NCBI GenBank assembly: GCA_946408825.1
Contig: CAMJTU010000011.1
Coordinates: 39,385-103,384 of the forward strand
Length of the DNA stretch: 64,000 nucleotides
Reading direction: 5' to 3'
Origin: an uncultured Planctomycetaceae bacterium
GTDB taxonomy: Bacteria; Planctomycetota; Planctomycetia; Pirellulales; Thermoguttaceae
Part shown: positions 51,805-59,138 of the stretch, piece by piece
Numbering within the stretch: position 1 is the stretch's first letter
How the letters are laid out: each line of letters begins with the position of its first letter
The notes under the pieces: model-generated
Told to the model about the DNA's origin: nothing
Database searches by the model: none
Seen by the model: only the letters and a program-made list of their open reading frames with translations
Program-made: the position numbers and the translations under genes

Positions 51805-52578
51805 AATCAATCTTATTCAGTGTAAGCGTGATAACTACGTTCTGCAATTAGACGTTTTCACGACGTTGCTTTGTCATTCCATAGTCTCTAAAGTTAGTCA
51901 TGAAAAGAATCAACGAGGCCGACAGAACACACAATACAAGTAAAATAGACAATATAAACAACATAAAAATTATCAATTTATCACACATCTAGTATCTTTA
52001 AAGAAAAATATCCTAAATAGTATTTTTTCCTTGCTAAACCTGTGAAAAAAGTTTATATTACGAACGCTTGCATTCCACGTTTCAGAAAAGACTGAAGCGA
52101 TGTTTTAACCCCTCGGGTACAGAATCACGCATTCTCGAGCGTCATGGCGCGACGCAAAAGAGGATCGATGAGTTCCTACCTGAAAACAGCGCGGTCTCAA
52201 ACGAGCGTGCCTCGTACTTTCGTTTGTTTGAGAATTGTTTTCCCTAATCTACTGCATTGTCGTGATAGTCGGCAATTCGAGATTATAGCGTGGTTGGTCA
52301 CGTCGAGATCGTTTACCCCATATTACGTGAACGGCGTGTTCCTGTAAACTAGGTCGAGGTTTTAGCATTCGCAAAACCTCGGAATCAGTTTTGGAGTATT
52401 GTTCGTTTGGAACCTTTCGAATCCAAACCTTCTCTTTGACGGTCAAGGCCCCATGGCTCTGTTGTTACTTACGACGGGGTCATTTTGGGGGAGCTTAGTT
52501 CGCTGTTTTCCCAAGTGCGTTTTCACTGAACGCCTTTATGTAGGTTAGGACGCGCGCTTCTTTTGGAGTGCATGTCGC
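51805..52578. other. Long gene-poor region with several hairpins
   Basis: 774 bases. The first 280 are A/T-rich. Frames at 52144-52347 (+) and 52249-52446 (-) are short, overlap each other and resemble nothing. From 52190 on, local inverted repeats are frequent: TCTCAAAC (52195-52202) with GTTTGAGA (52226-52233), ACGAG/CTCGT nested within, CGAGGTTTT (52355-52363) with AAAACCTCG (52373-52381), and a 7-bp stem near 52413-52436. The region could carry a structured leader or small RNA upstream of the C26-like gene. I recognise no known RNA family. Confidence 0.4.
52355..52381. repeat. 9-bp inverted repeat in the gene-poor region
   Basis: CGAGGTTTT (52355-52363) and AAAACCTCG (52373-52381) are perfect complements around a 9-base loop. 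There is no T tract after it, and no gene ends nearby (AroH stops 550 bases upstream), so it may be part of a structured RNA rather than a terminator. Confidence 0.5.
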
Positions 52579-53484
52579 ATGAACAACCCTTCTTTCTCTC
52601 CCGTTATTGGAATCAACGTCGAAAACAAACCTGCTTGTAACGGCGTGCCAGAGTTTAATTACATTTCTTACGACTATATCGACGCTATTGTCAACGCCGG
52701 CGGAATTCCTGTTCTCCTTCCGCCTGTCGATAAACTCGAGCTTATTCCTGAGCTTCTCAACAAGGTTGACGGCGTTCTTTTCATCGGCGGTCCCGATCTT
52801 AATCCCAATAACGACCATTACAAAATTCACACTTCCGTCCGTATGATGTCGGAACGTCGCGAAAACTTTGATCGTGCCCTCATGAAAGAAGTCGCGAGCC
52901 GTCGGATTCCAGTCATGGGAATTGGAGTCGGGATGCAACTCCTCAACGTTTCTCAAGGCGGTTCACTTTTTTATCATATTCCGGAAGATCTTCCGCGCGC
53001 TTTGCTTCACCGCGACTCTAATTCTGATTATACGCTTCGTCACAGACTCATTGTTGAGAAAGGATCTCTCCTTGCCTCCGTTTACGGCGATAATGACGTT
53101 CGCGTCAACAGTCGTCATCATATGGCAATCGACGACGTAGCTTCCGGCTTCGTCGTCACCGCAAGGTGTCCTGGACTCGCAGACATGAAGGCTTCGACAG
53201 ACGATGAAACTCGTGGCGGAGATCCTGTAATCGAAGCGATTGAATCGTGCATGGAAGATTGGTTCGCGTTTGGAGTTCAGTTCCATCCAGAAGCAAAACA
53301 ATCGGCAACGGCGCTCGACCTTAAAATATTTGAAAAATTCGTAGAGGGTGTGGTTCTCAGCAAAGAAACCGGTCGCAATATGTTAGTTGTTAAACCGCAC
53401 GCCAAAGAATCAAGTAAAAAGAAACCGCGAAAAAGCAAGACCGCCGATTCGACGTCAGTTGTTTTTGGCAACCTAAAATCATGA
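52579..53484 (+). CDS. Peptidase C26 / PuuD-like glutamine amidotransferase fold, nucleophile cysteine replaced
   Basis: 301 residues. The class I glutamine amidotransferase fold is clear: VIGINVE, DYIDAIVNAGGIPVLLPP, VDGVLFIGGPDLNP, RIPVMGIGVGMQLLN, VNSRHHMAID and FGVQFHPEAKQSA. The nucleophile elbow, normally G-I-C-R-G, reads G-I-G-V-G, with G116 in place of the cysteine. The His (H236) and Glu (E238) partners remain. C26 enzymes such as PuuD hydrolyse gamma-glutamyl-GABA; this protein should not be able to use that mechanism. The last 45 residues are Lys/Ser-rich and probably disordered. It ends at a strong hairpin. Confidence 0.82.
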   Translation: MNNPSFSPVIGINVENKPACNGVPEFNYISYDYIDAIVNAGGIPVLLPPVDKLELIPELLNKVDGVLFIGGPDLNPNNDHYKIHTSVRMMSERRENFDRALMKEVASRRIPVMGIGVGMQLLNVSQGGSLFYHIPEDLPRALLHRDSNSDYTLRHRLIVEKGSLLASVYGDNDVRVNSRHHMAIDDVASGFVVTARCPGLADMKASTDDETRGGDPVIEAIESCMEDWFAFGVQFHPEAKQSATALDLKIFEKFVEGVVLSKETGRNMLVVKPHAKESSKKKPRKSKTADSTSVVFGNLKS

Positions 53485-53846
53485 ATTTAATCCATTCTTG
53501 ATTGAAACAGTCGAGGAAGATGCGATTCAGTTGCATCTTCCTCGATTTCTGTTGTCCCAGTTTCGTCGCCCCCTCGCCGTTGTCTGATCCACTGATTGTC
53601 AAAAATACATCTAGGGACACTCAAGTTACAAGCTAAATAGCTAGAAATCGTTAATCCAGTCCAAGGAAACCTCGAAATATTCGGGCAGCGGAACTTTTGC
53701 ACCCTGAAGATATCATGGACATAAAGACGCCGCTTCACTTGAGATAACATGGCAAATCACGGGATGTTCATCGAGACTTTGAGTTGATTTGCAATTCGAA
53801 AAATACAGCGTTTTAAAATCACATTTTACTGACCGAGAAACAGAAA
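53485..53846. other. Intergenic region between the C26-like and AnmK-like genes
   Basis: 362 bases with a terminator hairpin at 53511-53545. Minus-strand frames at 53390-53620 and 53487-53750 are short and have no family resemblance; I consider them chance. Confidence 0.5.
53511..53545 (+). terminator. Terminator hairpin of the C26-like gene
   Basis: TCGAGGAAGATGC (53511-53523) and its perfect complement (53533-53545) form a 13-bp stem around a 9-base loop, followed by TTTCT. It lies 26 bases after the stop. Confidence 0.75.
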
Positions 53847-55229
53847 ATGTTTTCATTCAAAAAGAGTAACGACCAGCATTCTGGCGTTAGTCGCTTTTTT
53901 ATCGGCGTCCATATTTCTTCCGTCACGCGTAAGCTTGAGACCGCAATCATAGAGTGTAATAGCGCTTGTTCTGGATCGTCGCTTACACTTTTAAAGAGCG
54001 TTTCTTTCGACCTTCCAAACGAACTTGCAGAATTCTATGAGGAAACGTTAGAAGTAATTAGAGCCGAGCAAGACGTCGATTTTGTAAAACGTCATTCCTC
54101 AGGCGAATTCTCTGAACTAGAACAATTCTTCCCCAAACTATCGTCGTCTAAAGTTGGGAAGAAGAATAAGGATGTGTCGACACTTGCCAGACTTTCTCTC
54201 CTACGGACCATGACGACGACGATACAGAAAGAAGCGGTATCAGAACTCGTCGCCGACTCAGACGTCACTCCAAATAAAATAATTGCCATAACTGTCAACG
54301 ATCCTGGAATTAATCTAATAAGCGACTCCGACGGATCAAGCTTACGCTACTATTCTCTGAGCGACGGCGCTGCGCTCGCTAAGCATACAGGTACGACGGT
54401 TATTTCTTCGCTCCTTCCTAACGAATGGTCTCCGAAAGATCAAGAATGTTCCGTTCTATCTTTTCCATATTGGATTCTTTTATCTGATCCCGTTAAAGCC
54501 CGACTTGTAATTGATTTAGGTGAAACAGCCCGCTGGACGTACCTGCCTTCGTCTAAAACGTCAACTTCATGGAAAGACATGCTCTTTCACGAGGTAGTTC
54601 CGTGCGGTTCGTTACTAAATCTTTTCACTTCAGAGGCGACAAAAGGTAAATCTTTTGTGGACGTCGGCGGACGTCTCTCCGTGCAAGGACAGTGTCCCAA
54701 CGAACTTTTAGAATTCTGGGGCGGATTCCAGCGGCAAACCATTGGAAATCATGAGCTTCCCCCAAGGTACTATACCCCGTCAAACGCAAGTGTTTTGAAC
54801 GAAATATTCTATTATAATTCCCTCAAGTCTGCTCCTCAAAAATTCTCTGCCCTTGACGCGCTTTGTGGGTCGGTTTATTGGATCGCAGAGCAAATAAAGA
54901 GTAGCGTTGAATATTATGAACCCTTGTTCAAAGAACCTTTCGACGTCATATTAACTGGTGGAGCCAAGCAGAACGGATTACTCTTCTCTCGACTCTCAGA
55001 TTTGTTTAAACCAGGCGAATTTCGACAATTATCGGAGTATGGATTCTTAGAAGATTCTTTTGACGCGGTGGCAGTCGCAGTCCTTGGCGCCCTTTTTTCA
55101 ACTGGAACTCCTGTGCCGCTTCCTAACAACAGTTCCAAGTCGGACTGCTTTTGGGGTGAAATATCGCCAGGAACCCAAGAGGCGTGGACTCGATTCCTAA
55201 CTTTTGCCTCAGGAAAATCCGATATATAG
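53847..55229 (+). CDS. AnmK-like (anhydro-N-acetylmuramate kinase) protein with lost active-site motifs
   Basis: 460 residues, somewhat longer than AnmK (about 370). Several blocks align with AnmK: FFIGVHISS at the N-terminus, HTGTTVISSLLPNEW, ARLVIDLGETARWTYLP, and FDVILTGGAKQNGLLFSRLSDLF with FDAVAVAVLGALFSTGTPVPLP at the end. But the phosphate loop M-S-G-T-S-L-D-G reads H-I-S-S-V-T-R-K, and the D-T-G-P-G-N substrate motif reads V-V-P-C-G-S. The residues that AnmK uses to bind ATP and activate water are therefore missing. Real AnmK recycles cell-wall muropeptide sugar. This protein may have a scaffold or regulatory role, or no remaining function. It is a single-gene unit. Confidence 0.72.
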   Translation: MFSFKKSNDQHSGVSRFFIGVHISSVTRKLETAIIECNSACSGSSLTLLKSVSFDLPNELAEFYEETLEVIRAEQDVDFVKRHSSGEFSELEQFFPKLSSSKVGKKNKDVSTLARLSLLRTMTTTIQKEAVSELVADSDVTPNKIIAITVNDPGINLISDSDGSSLRYYSLSDGAALAKHTGTTVISSLLPNEWSPKDQECSVLSFPYWILLSDPVKARLVIDLGETARWTYLPSSKTSTSWKDMLFHEVVPCGSLLNLFTSEATKGKSFVDVGGRLSVQGQCPNELLEFWGGFQRQTIGNHELPPRYYTPSNASVLNEIFYYNSLKSAPQKFSALDALCGSVYWIAEQIKSSVEYYEPLFKEPFDVILTGGAKQNGLLFSRLSDLFKPGEFRQLSEYGFLEDSFDAVAVAVLGALFSTGTPVPLPNNSSKSDCFWGEISPGTQEAWTRFLTFASGKSDI

Positions 55230-55288
55230 CTTTTCATGCAGGATAGAATTCAAAAAAGTTTTATCCTTCGGTTACAACGCTCTCGCTG

Positions 55289-55294
55289 TATAAT
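55289..55294 (+). promoter_or_regulatory. Candidate -10 element upstream of the HIT gene
   Basis: A perfect TATAAT lies 146 bases before the HIT gene ATG. The sequence 17 bases upstream is not a good -35, so only the -10 is claimed. Confidence 0.35.
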
Positions 55295-55439
55295 CAGACA
55301 CATGTGAAAAAAGCGAAACGACGGCGTTCCTTGTTGTTTTCGCCATTCGTTAGCGTATACTTAATTTGGCGTCGCGGATTAGGATTAATAGCGACTTCTC
55401 CATTTTTTCACACGTCCACTACCATAATCGTAACCTGTT

Positions 55440-55793
55440 ATGAGCGAAGAAAAAACTATTTTCAAAAGAATAATCGACAAGGAAATACCCGCTAGGATAA
55501 TCTATGAAGATGATCTTTGTCTGGCTTTTCATGACGTCTCTCCGCAAGCTCCCGTTCACGTATTAGTCATCCCCAAAACGGTGAAATTACGCTCGCTTGA
55601 CGACGTAACGGTAAAAGACGAAGCGCTGATCGGTCATATTTTTGTTGTAATACAAAAGCTCGCCCGAAGTCTTGGCGTTGCTGAAGACGGTTACCGAGTC
55701 GTTTCAAACTGCGGCGTCAACGCGTGTCAATCAGTTCCTCACCTTCATTTTCACCTTATCGGCGGACGTGGTTTCTCGTGGCCGCCAGGGTAA
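55440..55793 (+). CDS. HIT-family nucleotide-binding protein
   Basis: 117 residues. FKRIIDKEIPARIIYEDDLCLAFHDVSPQAPVH in part is the histidine-triad N-terminus, and PHLHFHLIGGRGFSWPPG carries the H-x-H-x-H triad and the HINT-type C-terminus. Hint-like proteins hydrolyse adenosine phosphoramidates and acyl-adenylates in the cytoplasm. It is followed after 85 bases by the M20 peptidase gene. A frame at 55304-55495 overlaps its start in another frame and is judged spurious. Confidence 0.93.
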   Translation: MSEEKTIFKRIIDKEIPARIIYEDDLCLAFHDVSPQAPVHVLVIPKTVKLRSLDDVTVKDEALIGHIFVVIQKLARSLGVAEDGYRVVSNCGVNACQSVPHLHFHLIGGRGFSWPPG

Positions 55794-55878
55794 TGTCAAG
55801 TTACAGTGTAACGTCTTTCTCCTCCTTGAATTCGACGTCCGTTCCAAAGGATTAATCAAAATATCAGGACATGCTACA

Positions 55879-57255
55879 ATGGACAAAATTCAACAATACA
55901 TTGACGACAATAAGGATGCTTTTTTAAAGCAATGGTTTGAAGTCCTCCGCATTCCAAGCGTAAGCGCACAAAGAGAGCATAAAGACGACATGAAAAAAAC
56001 GGCCTCTTGGCTCGTCTCCTTTCTAACTGAAAAGCTTGGCATGTCAGCCCGGACGATTTCTACTGATGGAAATCCGCTTGTCTATGGCGAATCGCCCTCG
56101 GTTCCTAACGCTCCAACTGTTATGCTCTATGGACATTACGACGTCATGCCGTCTGAACCTGACGACGCGTGGTTTACGCCTCCATTCGAGCCGACTATTC
56201 GCGACAACAAGGTCTTTTGCAGAGGGGCAAATGACGATAAAGGGCAGTGGTGCGCTCATTTGTGTGGAATGCAAGCCTTCCTCGCTCTCAACGGTTCTTT
56301 TCCTCTTCAAATCAAGGTCATTCTCGAAGGCGAAGAAGAAGTTGGCAGCGCGTCCCTTTCCACATTTCTTGATTCAGAAGAGAATCGTAAGTTGCTGGCA
56401 TGTGACGCCCTCCTAGTTAGCGACACGTCCGCGGCAGGTCCAGGGCTCCCCGCAATTACTTATGGTTTGCGCGGTGTAATGAGCTTTGAAGTCAAGCTAA
56501 CTGGACCAAATCGAGATCTTCACTCTGGGGTTTATGGCGGTTCTGTCTGGAATCCGGCAATTGCTCTTGCCAAATTACTAGCAGCGATGATTGACGAGGA
56601 TGGAAAGGTTCAAATTCCTGAGTTCTATGACGACGTCGAACCAATTACGCAACTTGAACGAAACGCCCTTGCTCAAAACCCTTACAATGCGGCAGAAGAG
56701 AAGAATCAAATCGGGATCGAGTCTAGTTTTGGTGAAAAAGAATACACCGTTCTAGAAAGGCGCGGCGCACGTCCTTCCTTCGACGTCAATGGCATAACCA
56801 GCGGCTATCAGGGCGAAGGGGGAAAGACAATCATTCCAAGTTGGGCTTCCGCCAAGTTTACCTTTCGTACCGTTCCGAATATGAATCCGGAAAAAATTCG
56901 CAAGAACGTTGAAGATTTCGTCAAATCGCATGTGCCAACCGACGTTAAGGTTGAACTGGAGTACCAGCAGGGATCTGGCGGAATGGTAGCGCCGCTCACA
57001 GGCAAATTTGTCGTTGCCGCAAGTAAAGTTTTGGAAAATGTTTACGGGGTTAAACCTCGTTTTGTTCGAGATGGCGGGTCGATTCCGATTGTTGCCAAAC
57101 TTCGTCAAAAACTTAATGCTGAAACAGTTCTTATGGGCTTTGGTTTGGAAGACGACGCTATCCACTCTCCAAACGAAAAATTTAATCTTGACTCGTTTTT
57201 TAACGGGATCAAAACAGACGTTCTGCTCTGGGACGCGTTCAGTAAAGTTTCTTAA
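55879..57255 (+). CDS. M20-family zinc dipeptidase
   Basis: 458 residues from the ATG at 55879 (AGGA upstream). The frame is open from 55672 but that part overlaps the HIT gene and is not peptidase-like. Zinc ligands are in MLYGHYDVMP (His, Asp), RGANDDKGQW (bridging Asp), ILEGEEEVGS (general-base Glu, ligand Glu), LLVSDTSA (Asp) and DAIHSPNEKF near the end (His). A dimerisation lid lies between. These enzymes cut dipeptides such as Xaa-His or cysteinylglycine in the cytoplasm. It is 84 bases before aat. Confidence 0.92.
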   Translation: MDKIQQYIDDNKDAFLKQWFEVLRIPSVSAQREHKDDMKKTASWLVSFLTEKLGMSARTISTDGNPLVYGESPSVPNAPTVMLYGHYDVMPSEPDDAWFTPPFEPTIRDNKVFCRGANDDKGQWCAHLCGMQAFLALNGSFPLQIKVILEGEEEVGSASLSTFLDSEENRKLLACDALLVSDTSAAGPGLPAITYGLRGVMSFEVKLTGPNRDLHSGVYGGSVWNPAIALAKLLAAMIDEDGKVQIPEFYDDVEPITQLERNALAQNPYNAAEEKNQIGIESSFGEKEYTVLERRGARPSFDVNGITSGYQGEGGKTIIPSWASAKFTFRTVPNMNPEKIRKNVEDFVKSHVPTDVKVELEYQQGSGGMVAPLTGKFVVAASKVLENVYGVKPRFVRDGGSIPIVAKLRQKLNAETVLMGFGLEDDAIHSPNEKFNLDSFFNGIKTDVLLWDAFSKVS

Positions 57256-57344
57256 CGTCAGTAGACGCAGAATTTCTATTTCTTGTGTTTGCGGGAAAGG
57301 CGACGATAAGTTGTCTTTCCCGCTACTTGGATCGCGTCGTCGTT

Positions 57345-58202
57345 ATGTGCGCCTTTATTCCTAGCAAAAGCGTCTTTCCCCCAATTTCACAAGCCGATAG
57401 CGACGGATTACTCGCTTGCGGCGGTCTTGTTGTCCCAGAACTCATTCTCGATGCGCTTACTCATGGAATTTTTCCGTGGACTATGCAATCTTCAGAATTT
57501 CCCTCAAGTATTGCTAACCGAGCGGATGAAAACGCCTTGATTGAGTTAACAACGCGATTCCTGTATAAAACGTTGTCGCCGGTAATCCGGAATTCTACTT
57601 GGAACGGATACAGTTACGATTCTTTGCGAAGTCTTGCCGACGCAGGAGACACGCTCTGCTGGTTCGCGCCCGATCCTCGAGGAATCATAGAGCTTGACGA
57701 TATCCATATTCCCTCGCGACTTCAGAGAAAAATGCGTAATGGGAGACTTCAAGTAACATTTGATCAAGCATTTCCAGAAGTCATGCTTGGCTGTGCACTT
57801 GCTGGTAAAAGACAAGAGGAGCCAGGTTGGATTTACAAAGAATTTTTTTGCGGTTACTGTAAACTTTTCGAATTAGGTTTTGCGCATAGCGTCGAATGTT
57901 GGCTAGTCGAAAGAGATAACGTGACGTTAAATAATCATCAAACGTGTCGGAAATTGGTTGGCGGAGTTTATGGAGTAGCGATTAACGCCTTTTTTGCCGG
58001 CGAATCGATGTTCAGTATTGAAACAGACTCTTCCAAAATAGCGCTCTTCAACCTACTGTTACACCTAAGAGAAAAAGGGTTCCTTCTTTTTGATTTGCAA
58101 GTCTTAAACTCACACACAGAAAGTTTAGGAGGAAAGAACATTCCACGTTGTGAATATATGGAAAGACTGAAAAACGCTTTAAAAAAATCGGTTGTTTTCT
58201 GA
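57345..58202 (+). CDS. aat: Leucyl/phenylalanyl-tRNA-protein transferase with internal insertion
   Basis: 285 residues from the ATG at 57345; the frame opens at 57285 but the upstream residues do not resemble Aat. Family blocks: GLLACGGLVVPELILDALTHGIFPW, CWFAPDPRGI, GWIYKEFFCGYCKLFELGFAHSVECW, GGVYGVAINAFFAGESMFS, LREKGFLLFDLQVLNSHTESLGGKNIPRCEY. Between FPW (W45) and the WFAPDPR block (W106) it has about 60 residues where E. coli Aat has about ten. The enzyme adds Leu or Phe to N-terminal Lys/Arg of proteins for ClpAP degradation. No clpS or clpA is visible nearby. It is convergent with the histidine kinase. Confidence 0.9.
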   Translation: MCAFIPSKSVFPPISQADSDGLLACGGLVVPELILDALTHGIFPWTMQSSEFPSSIANRADENALIELTTRFLYKTLSPVIRNSTWNGYSYDSLRSLADAGDTLCWFAPDPRGIIELDDIHIPSRLQRKMRNGRLQVTFDQAFPEVMLGCALAGKRQEEPGWIYKEFFCGYCKLFELGFAHSVECWLVERDNVTLNNHQTCRKLVGGVYGVAINAFFAGESMFSIETDSSKIALFNLLLHLREKGFLLFDLQVLNSHTESLGGKNIPRCEYMERLKNALKKSVVF

Positions 58203-58226
58203 TACGATTAACGCTTCCACCAAAAG

Positions 58227-58243
58227 ACAGGCTGACGGCCTGT
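58227..58243. terminator. Short hairpin between aat and the histidine kinase
   Basis: ACAGGC (58227-58232) pairs with GCCTGT (58238-58243) around a 5-base loop. It lies between the converging genes and on the minus side is followed by TCTTTTGG. The 6-bp stem is short. Confidence 0.35.
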
Positions 58244-58247
58244 GACC

Positions 58248-59009
58248 TTATCCGATCCTTGGAATCGTAGGAAATGTCAGTGTGAACTGCGTACCACGAT
58301 CAACCTCGCTTTGAATAGCAATTCGCCCCCCATGACACTCGACTATTTTACGAACCGTTGGCAACCCTAACCCCGTACCGCCCACCTTGGTAGAGAAAAA
58401 CGGTTCAAATATCTTACTGAGCGTCTCGTCGCTCATTCCGCAACCAGAATCTATAAGATCAATTGCAACCTCTGAACCACACGGTCTAGTTCTCACGAGT
58501 ATTTCGCGTCCACCTTGGTCGCTGTCTTTTGCCACTATCGCTTGAAGGGCATTAATCAAGAGATTAAGGACGGCTCGATTAAAAGAACGTTTATCGATAC
58601 GAATCGTCGGTAAATCGTTAGAATAATATTCGACAACCTCGACGTTCGCCGCGTGCGCCTGCGGCTTAAAAAATTCGACGACCTCTTTAAGTTCTTGATT
58701 CGCGTCAACCGGTAATAATTCAAGATCGCCAGCTCTCGTAAAATTGAGGAATTCATTGAGAAGTTCTTCTAACCGTATCGTCTCACGCCTGACGATTTCA
58801 ATTCTCTTGAGAATTCGATTTTTGCCAGGAGCATCCTCAAGTTCTTCAATTTCCTCTTCCAATAGTCCTACATTAAGTCGGATCGTCGAAAGGGGATTTT
58901 TAACTTCGTGGGCTAGCGAGCCTGCCAGTCGAGCTATTTCGGTATATTGTTCCTCCAACCTCCGATTCAACTCGTTTGGAGAAAAATCCTTCACACCAGA
59001 AATATTCAT
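58248..59009 (-). CDS. Soluble sensor histidine kinase without visible sensor domain
   Basis: 253 residues with no signal peptide or membrane segment. A short helical lead is followed by the HisKA H-box ARLAGSLAHEVKNPLSTIRLN (H34 the phosphorylated residue), N-box RAVLNLLINALQAI, G1 DSGCGMSD, F-box IFEPFFSTK and G2 GTGLGLPTVRKIV. It is thus a bare kinase core of the NtrB/HATPase_c class. The input and the response regulator must be elsewhere; none is in the window. It is 130 bases downstream of the 1533-aa gene on the same strand. Confidence 0.9.
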   Translation of the reverse strand: MNISGVKDFSPNELNRRLEEQYTEIARLAGSLAHEVKNPLSTIRLNVGLLEEEIEELEDAPGKNRILKRIEIVRRETIRLEELLNEFLNFTRAGDLELLPVDANQELKEVVEFFKPQAHAANVEVVEYYSNDLPTIRIDKRSFNRAVLNLLINALQAIVAKDSDQGGREILVRTRPCGSEVAIDLIDSGCGMSDETLSKIFEPFFSTKVGGTGLGLPTVRKIVECHGGRIAIQSEVDRGTQFTLTFPTIPRIG

Positions 59010-59138
59010 TTTCTACACCGTTTTTAACCTTCTCCAAACCTCATAAAAACATTCTAAGTCCAGTAAATCACGCCCAAAGCAAACCTTCTAACAAGTTAGT
59101 CTTCGTCAAAATTGAGAGTTGATCGGGCAAAAAATTCT

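Noticed and set aside
52411..52436. TTTCGAATCC string resembling a tRNA T-loop
   Set aside because: No matching acceptor, D or anticodon arms can be folded around it.
52144..52446. Two short opposing frames in the gene-poor region
   Set aside because: They overlap, are basic and unconserved in appearance; the local inverted repeats suggest RNA structure instead.
53487..53750. 87-codon minus-strand frame after the C26-like gene
   Set aside because: Covers the terminator hairpin and resembles no protein.
55304..55495. 63-codon frame just before the HIT gene
   Set aside because: Overlaps the HIT start in another frame, basic, no ribosome-binding site.
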